A stretch of 46,086 nt of DNA from Syntrophomonas sp. (GTDB lineage: Bacteria > Bacillota > Syntrophomonadia > Syntrophomonadales > Syntrophomonadaceae). The translations under genes were made by a program, and so were the position numbers. The notes under the pieces are model-generated. The model worked only from the letters and a program-made list of their open reading frames with translations, had not been told where the DNA came from and searched no databases. Of the stretch, positions 1-8,655 are shown in pieces (positions within the stretch are counted from its first letter, which is position 1; each line of letters begins with the position of its first letter). The stretch lies in the NCBI GenBank assembly GCA_028709585.1, contig JAQVWS010000004.1:1-46086 (forward strand). Direction: 5' to 3'.

Positions 1-1
1 G

Positions 2-976
2 GCAGACTTTCGGCGTGATCAAATGGTACTGGTATCGTACCTTTGTCTGGGGGCAAATCTAAAAGATAGCAATTCTACCCTGCTCCAAAAACTGGTAGAG
101 GAAGATAGAACCGTTTCTCCTCTCCAAGCAGAATCATCAGGATTATACCAGCCCCAGCCGGGTACAAACCAGGAATCAATTATTGTCCCTGCCATCAGTG
201 AAAGCAATAATAGATTTCAGGTTAGTAATAAGGATGAATTAACCCTGGCCTTGAGCGCAGCCATGATGAAGCTAAAAATGGAATTCATAGTGGATTTGCA
301 TGAATACTCCGGTGATATCCTGCCAGATTTTGAATCGGCTGTAAATGGGGCAATCGATCTTATTAATCAAAATACAGGCATCAAAGACCTGTTAAGCCAA
401 TGGCAGTATTCCGGCACCTCACAAAGTCTGAACATTAAAATGCAATACCGCTATAGCAACGCAAGTCTTGCTCAAGAACTAGTTCAGAATGAAAACGTAC
501 GGGACAAAGTAAAAGAAATAGTTGCTGATATTATTAAACCTGGTATGACCGATTATGATAAGGAGAAAGGTCTGCATGATTATATTGTCAACAATAGCCA
601 ATACGACTATAAGAACCTTTTAAATAACACTATTCCCAAGCATTCTTATTCTCCCTATGGCATCTTGGTTCTGGGCCGCGGGGTATGTCAGGGCTATGCC
701 GAATCTTTTGCCTTATTATGCCAGGAAGCCGGCCTGGAATGTCAGGTCGTCACCGGCGAGGCGTATAGCTTCGGACAGTGGAGCAGCCACGCCTGGAATA
801 TAGTTAAAATCGACGGGATTAATTATCACGTAGATGTTACTTTTGATGATCCCATAACCGATAACGAAACCTCTGTATTAAACCACAATTATTTTAATTT
901 AACTGATGATCAGTTAGCCGAAGATCACAAATGGGAAAGGTCAGCCTATCCGGTGTGCTCAGGAGCTGATATTTAG
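2..976 (+). CDS. Transglutaminase-like domain protein, 5' end truncated by window edge
   Basis: ORF 23..976; frame is open back to position 2. Motif GVCQGYAESFALLCQEAGL...SSHAWNIVKIDG.NYHVDVTFDDP is the transglutaminase-like Cys/His/Asp core. Confidence 0.8.
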   Translation, partial: ADFRRDQMVLVSYLCLGANLKDSNSTLLQKLVEEDRTVSPLQAESSGLYQPQPGTNQESIIVPAISESNNRFQVSNKDELTLALSAAMMKLKMEFIVDLHEYSGDILPDFESAVNGAIDLINQNTGIKDLLSQWQYSGTSQSLNIKMQYRYSNASLAQELVQNENVRDKVKEIVADIIKPGMTDYDKEKGLHDYIVNNSQYDYKNLLNNTIPKHSYSPYGILVLGRGVCQGYAESFALLCQEAGLECQVVTGEAYSFGQWSSHAWNIVKIDGINYHVDVTFDDPITDNETSVLNHNYFNLTDDQLAEDHKWERSAYPVCSGADI

Positions 977-991
977 CTTACTAACTAAGAG

Positions 992-1031
992 AGGGCTGTA
1001 CTGATACCTATATAGTATCGATACAGCCCTT
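992..1031. terminator. Inverted repeat between convergent genes, likely bidirectional terminator
   Basis: agggctgtactgatac...gtatcgatacagccct stem between the stop codons of the transglutaminase gene (+) and floxA (-). Confidence 0.65.
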
Positions 1032-1063
1032 CACATTCTATGTGTATAGCTAGTGTGTGCCCT

Positions 1064-1918
1064 CTACCACTCTGGCGGCAGATCCCGCAACTGTTTCAGA
1101 TAATAGACCGGTCCATCCAGACAGATGAATTCGCTGCCGATATTACAGCGCCCGCATTTGCCTATTCCGCATTTCATACGCATTTCCAGGGTGGTAATTA
1201 CCTGATCATCATTGTAGCCCATCTTTTCCAGGGACTGAAGGACGAACTTAATCATAATCGGCGGGCCGCAGACCACAGCTATGGCGCCTGCAGGAGCGGG
1301 ATTTATCTCTTCCAGATAAGACGGTACAAATCCCACATGCCCATCCCATTCTGCTTCAGCATTATCAATGGTAACAAACACCTCTGTATTGGGTTCTTGG
1401 GGCCACAGCTCGAACAGTTCTTCTTTGAAACAAAGATCAGCCTTACTGCGGCTACCGTAAATTATCGTAATCTTGCCATAGTCCTGCCGGTTTTTGAAGC
1501 AATATTTAATAAAGGAACGCAAAGGGGCCAGCCCAATGCCTCCGGCGATAAAAACCATGTCTTTGCCTTTGCAGTCATTAACCGGAAATCCATTGCCATA
1601 TGGGCCTCTGACTCCAATTTTTTGTCCTATTTCAATCTGATGGAGTTCATCGGTTAAGAGCCCCACGCGTTTAATGGCAAATTCCAGGTATTCCTGGTTC
1701 TCTTGCCAGGTACAGGATATCATGGCTTCTCCAATCGGCAGGTGGGATACCATTCCACACTGGCCGGGAGCCACCTGGAAAGGAACTCCATTGCCATCTG
1801 GATTTTTGACGAAAAAACTTTTCACATCCGGGGTACGGTCAATAATATCAATTACCTCAACAATATTTGGCACCAGCGGTTTTTCACTGCAGGTACATTT
1901 GTGATCCTTATCAGGCAT
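1064..1918 (-). CDS. floxA: FAD/NAD(P)-binding iron-sulfur oxidoreductase subunit, FloxA-like (AsrB/HydG family)
   Basis: GVRGPYGNGFPV, FIAGGIGLAPLRSFI, CGPPIMIKFV and C-terminal CGIGKCGRCN 2Fe-2S motif; position at the end of an hdr operon. Confidence 0.75.
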   Translation of the reverse strand: MPDKDHKCTCSEKPLVPNIVEVIDIIDRTPDVKSFFVKNPDGNGVPFQVAPGQCGMVSHLPIGEAMISCTWQENQEYLEFAIKRVGLLTDELHQIEIGQKIGVRGPYGNGFPVNDCKGKDMVFIAGGIGLAPLRSFIKYCFKNRQDYGKITIIYGSRSKADLCFKEELFELWPQEPNTEVFVTIDNAEAEWDGHVGFVPSYLEEINPAPAGAIAVVCGPPIMIKFVLQSLEKMGYNDDQVITTLEMRMKCGIGKCGRCNIGSEFICLDGPVYYLKQLRDLPPEW

Positions 1919-2936
1919 TTATCTCTGCCTCCTTTACTGCATCGATAATCCTTACGATGTTAATATCTGTCGGGCAGACGATCATACATCTTCCGCAGCC
2001 GGTACATAAGGGAGTTCCGTATCTTTCCTTAAAGAACTGCAGTTTATGCAGAAATCTTTGGCGGAAACGTTCTTTGCTGGCTCCGCGAGGATTGCCGCCA
2101 CCGGCCTCCCGTGAATATTCTTCAAACATGCAGGAGTCCCAGGTGCGGAAACGATAGCCTTGTTCTCCCCACATTTTGACCTGAATATCAAAACAGTAAC
2201 AGGAAGGGCAAACATAGGTACACATGCCGCAGTTGACACAGGGCTCAGCCAATTTGTCCCATAAGGGGTGGTCAAACATATCTTTTAGTTTTTCAGCTAC
2301 CCCGCTGTAATCAACATTCTGGATGAAGGGTTTTATAGCCGGCAATTTTACTTCTTTCTCTTCCAGTATATCTGCCAGCAATGCTGTTACAGCTTCGCCC
2401 TTGTCACTTTTTACTTCCCAGCCATAACCATCTCCCACATCGTGAAGAATTACGTCGGCACCTGCCGGTTCCACACAATTAACCTCCATAGCGTTGCAAA
2501 AGCAGTTGGGTCCTGGTTCATAACAGGCATTAGCTATAATGGTATTGGCACTTCGGCGTGCTTTATAAAGGCTGTCTTCATAGCCTTTAGTCAAAAAGGC
2601 CAGATCCATAGCCATAATGCCTTTGACATCACAGCCCCGGGCCCCAAAAATAATATTGGCGCTGGTATCTTCATAAGTCTTGTCAATATTTACTTCCACA
2701 CCCTGGCTTGCAATGCCGTAAATTCTCTCAGTCTGAGGAAATACAGCATTCTTGGGGGACTGATAAACGTTCAGGGCCTCCAGCATTAGTTCATCCTGGC
2801 CTTCTTCAAAGCTCTTCCAGGTAAAATATCCACTTTGCTTGCCCTTTTGCATAGGCACAAAAACTTCCGCAGAATCACTTAGTTTATTTAAAGCTGTTGA
2901 CAGTTTGTCTTTGCTTAAAACCTTCACATTTCTCAC
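1911..2936 (-). CDS. floxB: 4Fe-4S dicluster protein, FloxB-like (AsrA family)
   Basis: CVNCGMCTYVCPSCYCFD and CTGCGRCMIVCPTDINI motifs; overlaps floxA start. Confidence 0.75.
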   Translation of the reverse strand: MRNVKVLSKDKLSTALNKLSDSAEVFVPMQKGKQSGYFTWKSFEEGQDELMLEALNVYQSPKNAVFPQTERIYGIASQGVEVNIDKTYEDTSANIIFGARGCDVKGIMAMDLAFLTKGYEDSLYKARRSANTIIANACYEPGPNCFCNAMEVNCVEPAGADVILHDVGDGYGWEVKSDKGEAVTALLADILEEKEVKLPAIKPFIQNVDYSGVAEKLKDMFDHPLWDKLAEPCVNCGMCTYVCPSCYCFDIQVKMWGEQGYRFRTWDSCMFEEYSREAGGGNPRGASKERFRQRFLHKLQFFKERYGTPLCTGCGRCMIVCPTDINIVRIIDAVKEAEINA

Positions 2937-2939
2937 CCC

Positions 2940-3845
2940 CTATAAAAAGTCGTCCGGGTCGTTTTCACGGTACACGCTTAGTGGGGGTTTGGAACCTTCC
3001 ACATATTGCATGCCTGCTTCAGGCCCGCCATATAATAAGCCGACATCTTGAATTAGTTTCTTGTTTAAGAGCATTAAAGGAATATTCACCGGACAAACAC
3101 GCTCACACTCTCCGCATTCTATGCAGCGTCCGGCCATATGGGCGTGTTTAACCAGATGATACATCATGTTGTCACTGGTACTGTTTTCGCGTCCTACCCA
3201 TTGTGGTTTCATCTCATCAAAAATACATGTCCGGCAGTCACAGGCAACACATACCTGGCGGCATGCATAACAACGAATACAGGAGGAAATAGTATCTTCC
3301 CAGAATTTATAACGCTCATCAGCGGACATCTGTTCCAGCTCTTTGACTTTGGCAAAGCGATCGCCCTGTTGTCTAGGAGTTTGCTCGGTTCCGACCAATT
3401 CATCATATATCACCGGATTGGGTTGAATACAGTCCAGACACTTCCAGGCCAGTCCTTCCTCTTCCTTGCGGCTAAATCCGCCATAATTCCTGGCAGCAGC
3501 CAACGGGTCTTTCAATCCCGGACAGGGAATACCTACTATATAGAGCCGGTCTCTTTTAATCTGCAAATCCTCCAGAAGCCTTACAATCCCGCGGGAATCG
3601 CAGCCTTTAACCGCAATGCCTATTCTTTCTTGGCTGTCTCTGAATTTCAACAGAGAATTAGAGACGTTATAGATGCTGTATTCATTAAATACAATATTCT
3701 TAACATCTTCCGCGCTCCTAGCCACATAGGAATTGGTGTGAAACTCGTGTTCGCCCTGCTGGGCCCAGGCTAAAAATATGTCAATCTTGTCTTCTGCAAA
3801 AAGCCTGGCTGCTATTTCTTGTATTTTCTTGGTTATTTCTTTCAT
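2940..3845 (-). CDS. floxC: 4Fe-4S protein, FloxC-like (FrhB/HdrC-like ferredoxin domain)
   Basis: CIRCYACRQVCVACDCRTC and CIECGECERVCPVNIP motifs; operon position between floxB and mvhD/floxD. Confidence 0.7.
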   Translation of the reverse strand: MKEITKKIQEIAARLFAEDKIDIFLAWAQQGEHEFHTNSYVARSAEDVKNIVFNEYSIYNVSNSLLKFRDSQERIGIAVKGCDSRGIVRLLEDLQIKRDRLYIVGIPCPGLKDPLAAARNYGGFSRKEEEGLAWKCLDCIQPNPVIYDELVGTEQTPRQQGDRFAKVKELEQMSADERYKFWEDTISSCIRCYACRQVCVACDCRTCIFDEMKPQWVGRENSTSDNMMYHLVKHAHMAGRCIECGECERVCPVNIPLMLLNKKLIQDVGLLYGGPEAGMQYVEGSKPPLSVYRENDPDDFL

Positions 3846-4276
3846 CGCGCATCCCTCAGCTTTCTGTTGGGTCCGAGCTTTTTGATGTCCGACACTACTT
3901 TACCCATTGTTTCTTGAAACTTTATACCTTCAGCACCCGATATCCAGGAAACCTGATATCTCTCTGGCTCAATACCGATAAATTCCATCAAGCCTTTCAT
4001 AACTGTATGCCGACGGCGTTGATAGTAATTGCCACTACCATAGTGGCAGTCACCAGGGTGTCACCCGGAGAGAAGCACACCATCTACCCCGCGGTTGAAA
4101 GCTCTTAAAACCAACATGGGATCCATTCGCCCTGAACAGGGAGTTCGAATAATGCGTATATCTGCTGCATATTCCAAATGGTTTAAGCCCGCCAAGTCTG
4201 CTGCTGCATAGGAACACCAATTGCAAGCAAAAACAATGATTTTAGGTTCCCAGCCAGCTTGTATATCTATAGACAT
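3842..4276 (-). CDS. mvhD: MvhD/FloxD-type 2Fe-2S electron-transfer subunit, predicted selenoprotein (TGA at 4063-4061 read as Sec)
   Basis: ORF 4061..4276 ends ...GVDGVLLSG-TGA; frame continues HPGDCHYGSGNYYQRRRHTVMKGLMEFIGIEPERYQVSWISGAEGIKFQETMGKVVSDIKKLGPNRKLRDAR to TGA at 3844-3842, overlapping the floxC ATG (ATGA). The family motif is GCHPGDCHY. SECIS-like hairpin directly downstream of the TGA. Confidence 0.9.
4033..4051 (-). promoter_or_regulatory. Predicted bacterial SECIS element of mvhD
   Basis: mRNA after UGA: CACCCUGGUGAC-UGCCACUA-UGG-UAGUGGCA; 8-bp perfect stem, 3-nt loop with G at second position, loop starts 21 nt after UGA. Confidence 0.8.
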
Positions 4277-6258
4277 AATGCATCCACCTCCGCAACAAGT
4301 TGGTCATTGCTAAATCCCTTCAGGTTCAGCGCCAAAGTCCGGCAAGCCGGCAAACAAGCACCGCATCCCTGACAAAGACTGCTGTTTACTTCTGCCACCT
4401 GGCGGGTAAAGGGTCCATGTCCGTGCCCGCCGCGTTCTTTAATCTCTACCAGGGAAAGAGCATTATAGGGACAAATCGGCACACACAGACCACAGCCGGA
4501 ACACTTGCTAATATCCACTTCGGATGTCATAGGTTCGGTGGCCAGTTCGGTCTTGGAGAACAAGCCTAACACCTTTACTGCAGCACCGCTTGCCTGGGCG
4601 ACGGTATCAGGAATATCTTTGGGTCCCTGACAGGTTCCGGCCAGGTAAACACCAGCCGCAAAGGTTTCCACCGGCTGTAATTTGGGATGGGCTTCCTGGA
4701 ACCAACCGTCTTTGTCCACTGAGAAACCTATTTTTTTCGCCAGTTCCGCTGCTCCAGTTGATGGTACCATGGCAGTAGCCAGGACTACCATATCTGCTTC
4801 AACTTCGAGTTGTCTTCCCAATAGAGTATCTTCAGATTTTAAAATCAGTTTGTTTCCTTGTGGATATATCTTGCTCACCCGGCCGCGAATATATTTAGCA
4901 CCGGCATTCAGTGCCCGCTGATAAAATTCCTCGTAGTTCTTGCCAGCGGTCCGCACATCCATATAGAAGACATAAGCTTCACTGTCTTCAATCTTGGTTT
5001 TGACCTGATAGGCGTGCTTGGCCGTATACATACAACAGGCCCGGGAGCAGTAGCTTTTGCCTTTGGTGTCATCTCTGGAACCCACACACTTGATAAAAGC
5101 GATGTTCTTAGGCTCGCTGCCATCAGAAGGCCGTATAATCTTTCCGCCCGTAGGACCACCGGCTGAAATCAGCCGTTCAAACTCCAATCCGCTAATAACA
5201 TCGGGGTATTTTCCATAACCGTATTCCCCATAGGCACTTTTCCAGTCAAACTGGTCATAACCGGTGGCCATAACTATAGCCCCGATTTCAATTTCCTTGA
5301 ATACTGCCATGTCCTTAAAGTTGATAGAATCTGTAGGGCAGACTTTTTCACATATGCCACATTTATCCTTGGTCAACTTTAAACAGTTTTCGGCATCTAT
5401 ATAGGGCTTACCTGGAACAGCCTGGGGAAATAGTTTGTGAATAGCCGTTCTCTTGCCCATACCAAAGTCAAATTCATCTGCCAGTTTCTTGGTTGGGCAT
5501 TTTTCCATACAGGTTCCACAACCGGTACAGGCATCCCAATCAACATATTTAGGTTTTTGTTTTACAGTTACTTTGAAGTTGCCAATGTATCCGCTTACCT
5601 GGGTAACTTCTGAATAGGTCATTAATTCAATGTTAGGGTGCTGCGCCGCAGCAACCATCTTGGGGGTGCCAATTCAGGCTGCGCAGTCCATAGTGGGAAA
5701 GGTTTTGTCCAGTTGGGTCATCTTCCCGCCAATGGAGGCCTCTCGTTCCACAATAACAACCTGCTGCCCGCCCTCGGCAATATCCAGGGCAGCCTGCATT
5801 CCGGCAATACCGCCTCCAATTACCATCGCTTTCTTGGTAATGGGAACTGTTGCTGCTTGCAGTGGTCTGTTGCGTAAGGCTTTAGCTACCGCCATGCGCA
5901 CCAGAGACTGAGCTTTACGGGTAGCTTGTTCGCGGTCATGGGTAACCCAGGAGTTCTGCTCACGAATATTGACCATTTCCATCATATAAGCATTGAGTCC
6001 GCCTGTTGCCGTAGCTTTGCGGAAAGTATTTTCATGCATGCGCGGTGAACAGGATGCTACAACAACCTGCTCCAGATTCTGTTCCTGAATAGCGTTTCTG
6101 ATAAGTTCCTGACCAGGATCTGAACACATATATTTATAATTGGTGGCATAAACAACGCCGGGCAGTGTTTTTGCGTATTCAGCTACTCTTTCGGTATCAA
6201 CTGTAGCAGCGATATTAGTTCCACATTCGCATACAAATACGCCAACTCTTTTTTTCAT
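4267..6258 (-). CDS. hdrA: Heterodisulfide reductase subunit A (HdrA), predicted selenoprotein (TGA at 5676-5674 read as Sec), about 663 aa
   Basis: ORFs 5674..6258 and 4267..5658 are in the same frame, separated by one TGA: ...KTFPTMDCAA-U-IGTPKMVAAAQHPNIELMTYSEV...; canonical HdrA has Cys here (DCxAC-I-xTPKMVE). Rossmann motif VIGGGIAGMQAALDIAEGG and ferredoxin motifs CTGCGTCMEKCP, CGICEKVCP, CSGCGLCVPICP, CQGCGACLPAC. Confidence 0.93.
5636..5659 (-). promoter_or_regulatory. Predicted bacterial SECIS element of hdrA
   Basis: mRNA after UGA: AUUGGCACCCCCAAGAU-GGU-UGCUGC-GGC-GCAGCA-CCC; 6-bp perfect stem with GGC loop starting 27 nt after UGA, extendable by GG/CC across a bulge or mismatch. 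Confidence 0.75.
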
Positions 6259-6338
6259 CTACTCCGTCTCCCTCCCCTGTGAAATAACCCTTTATCTTAA
6301 GGACACCCTAGTGTTTCCTGCTGGCAACAATATATTGC

Positions 6339-7556
6339 TTAATCCTGACATTCGCCCTGCCTTTTCAGCTCTTGCTGCACAAAAGCTGCTGCAGCCTTCT
6401 GGGCTAATTCCATGTCTTTAGCCATTAAATGAGCCAGCTTGCCGATGCGCTTATCATCCAGGATAGACGCCAGGACACCTGCCTGAGCAGGATCAGCCAC
6501 TAATTTGGCTGCCATCTTGTCAGGATTCTTCGTCAAAGCAGCTACAAAGCCAGCTACTTTCTTGGGATCTGGCTCGTCTGCAGCGCCACCAGTTTTAACC
6601 GCTTTTTCTTTAGCGCCAGCGCCTTTAGCCTTAGCTTTGGCAGCAGCTTCCTGGGCGGCCTTTTCTGCCGCAGCTTTAGCTTCGGCAGCTCTTATCTTAA
6701 CCGTATCCAGATACTTACCGGCTTCCACAAAGTGTTTGTCTATCCCGACTGTTTTCGGTGCGTCCCCGCAGGCAATGGCAACCAGTTGAGTTATATAATA
6801 TATCGGTATATTAAATTTTGTTTTATAGGCTCTTTCGGCTGCTTTTTGACGCATATCCAGGTTCATCATGCATAACGGACAGGCAGTGACAATGCACTCG
6901 GCCCCTGCGGCCTGGGCGTTTAACAGCACCTCATAAATCATCTTGGTTCCCACATCCGGCCTTGAAGTCGCTAAAGATGCCCCGCAGCATTCCGTTTTAT
7001 AAGGCCAATCAATAGCCTGGGCTCCCAGGGCTTGTATCACTTGATCCATGCTCTGGGGCTCTTCCGTATCATCAAATCCGGTATGCTCTCTGGGTCTTAC
7101 CAGCAGACAGCCATAGTAACAGGCAGCTTTCATGCCGGCTAAAGAGTTTACTACCTTTTCCCGAATCTTTTCCAGCCCAATCTTATTAGCTAATAAGTCA
7201 GGTATGGATACGGTCTCTTGTCTGGCATCATAAGGCATTTCAATAATAGCCTCAATTTTTTCCTTTAGTTTACGGTCATGACGCATGGCATGCTCGGTAG
7301 TCCGAAATCTGTTATAGCAGGCTGCGCAAGGGGCTAGAATATCAAGTCCGCTCTTCTCTGCGATGGCCAGGTTGCGAGCCGGTAACGCAAGGGAAAGGAG
7401 CTTGTTGGTGTTATGCCCCGAGGTAGCCCCGCAGCAATTCCAATCCTCAATTTCTTCCAGCTCTATCCCCAGTATAGCTGCAGTCCGACGGGTTGATAGA
7501 CCATATTCCAACCCGCTGCCATCCAAAGAACAACCCGGATAATAGGCTAGTTTCAT
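6339..7556 (-). CDS. hdrB: Heterodisulfide reductase subunit B (HdrB) with Ala/Lys-rich C-terminal extension
   Basis: CCG-domain motifs (WNCCGATSGH, CAACYNRF, CYYGCLLVRP, TECCGAS, CPLCMMNL); residues after about 285 are not typical of HdrB. Confidence 0.88.
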   Translation of the reverse strand: MKLAYYPGCSLDGSGLEYGLSTRRTAAILGIELEEIEDWNCCGATSGHNTNKLLSLALPARNLAIAEKSGLDILAPCAACYNRFRTTEHAMRHDRKLKEKIEAIIEMPYDARQETVSIPDLLANKIGLEKIREKVVNSLAGMKAACYYGCLLVRPREHTGFDDTEEPQSMDQVIQALGAQAIDWPYKTECCGASLATSRPDVGTKMIYEVLLNAQAAGAECIVTACPLCMMNLDMRQKAAERAYKTKFNIPIYYITQLVAIACGDAPKTVGIDKHFVEAGKYLDTVKIRAAEAKAAAEKAAQEAAAKAKAKGAGAKEKAVKTGGAADEPDPKKVAGFVAALTKNPDKMAAKLVADPAQAGVLASILDDKRIGKLAHLMAKDMELAQKAAAAFVQQELKRQGECQD

Positions 7557-7558
7557 AT

Positions 7559-8128
7559 CTACTCACCCCCCTTTTCCTGTGAACGCTCAAATATTTTTCT
7601 AACCGCATCACGGCCTTTTATTCTCTCCGGCAGTATCCCCAATTTACCTTTCAGGTACATGGGCAATCCCAATTCTGAATCTTTCGTAAACTGCTTGGTG
7701 GCAGTATTATACTGTAATGTCAATCCGGCCTCATAAGTTCTGCCAAACCACTTTACCCCATTTAAGAAAGCCTTATTAAAAGCGGCTACCTTTTTATCAG
7801 TAATCCGGTTCTGCGCAAGAGCCTCCCTGCGAACTGCATCCATCAGGGCAGCAATGTCTACTCCGCGTGGACAGCGGGAAGAACAGGTTTCACAACTGGC
7901 GCATATCCAAACGCTCTCCGCATTCAAAGCCTCATCAACAAATCCCAGTTGTAATAGTCTAATAACCTGACGCGGAGGGTAATCCATGGCAAAAGCTGCC
8001 GGACAACCCGCGGTACACTTTCCGCATTGATAACATAGATTAATGCTTGTACCTGCTTCCTTTTCTAATCTGGATATTAAAGCCTTCTGTCTATCACCGG
8101 TGGGAGATAGTTTTACGGCATTCGCCAA
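7559..8128 (-). CDS. hdrC: Heterodisulfide reductase subunit C (HdrC)
   Basis: CYQCGKCTAGCPAAFAMDYPPRQVIRLLQLG and CASCETCSSRCPRGVDIAALMDA motifs; adjacent to hdrB. Confidence 0.88.
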   Translation of the reverse strand: MANAVKLSPTGDRQKALISRLEKEAGTSINLCYQCGKCTAGCPAAFAMDYPPRQVIRLLQLGFVDEALNAESVWICASCETCSSRCPRGVDIAALMDAVRREALAQNRITDKKVAAFNKAFLNGVKWFGRTYEAGLTLQYNTATKQFTKDSELGLPMYLKGKLGILPERIKGRDAVRKIFERSQEKGGE

Positions 8129-8655
8129 ATTCCTCGCCCCTTTCCTCGACTTAAGAGTTAATAAAAAATTGCCTTACGACAATATTGAACTCGAATTAGT
8201 TGAAAATTCTTATAATTATATCATATAAAGTCTTTTTTAGACCAGGGAAATTTCTATATAAGATTTCCGCTATTCTTCTTGTAACGTTGCAAGATATATG
8301 CCAGACCGCAACTTCTCCTTATTTATTTTGCGGTTCATCTTGTGTATCTTCGGTTCATTTATAATTATAATCCTATTTTCGCTATATTACAATAATTCCG
8401 TTATTAAATAATTCAGTAATTTATCCGGATTAATACAGTTTTAATAAGAAATAACTCTTATGGGTTATAATAATAATAGGTTGCTATTGTGCTTTAAAAC
8501 GATTAAATAAATATTAAGTGTTGCAAAATGTTACTTTACTGTATGCAACACTGTTCCTTTTTGGGTCAGCAAGATAAAATCGGAACCTTCGGGTGGATTA
8601 TCGAACCCCATATAGTTCCGCCAATATCCAGCTTTGATAGAGTTGATATTTTTTC

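Noticed and set aside
1040-3773. Long plus-strand ORFs (1040..1657, 3138..3773 and similar) opposite the flox genes
   Set aside because: They are antisense to clearly coding Fe-S proteins, lack recognisable domains and appear to be codon-bias shadows.
4061-5676. hdrA and mvhD as pseudogenes, frameshifts or sequencing errors
   Set aside because: No frame shift is needed; each gene has exactly one in-frame TGA, both at family-conserved Cys positions with SECIS-like hairpins, and the downstream coding sequence is intact. Selenocysteine is the simpler explanation, though it remains unproven without the sel genes.
6505-6789. Ala-rich plus-strand ORF of 94 aa opposite the HdrB tail
   Set aside because: Antisense reflection of the low-complexity Ala/Lys-rich HdrB extension; no RBS or homology signal.
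8585-8640. Possible tRNA T-arm (GGGGTTCGATAATCC on the minus strand)
   Set aside because: No acceptor, D or anticodon arms could be fitted around it.
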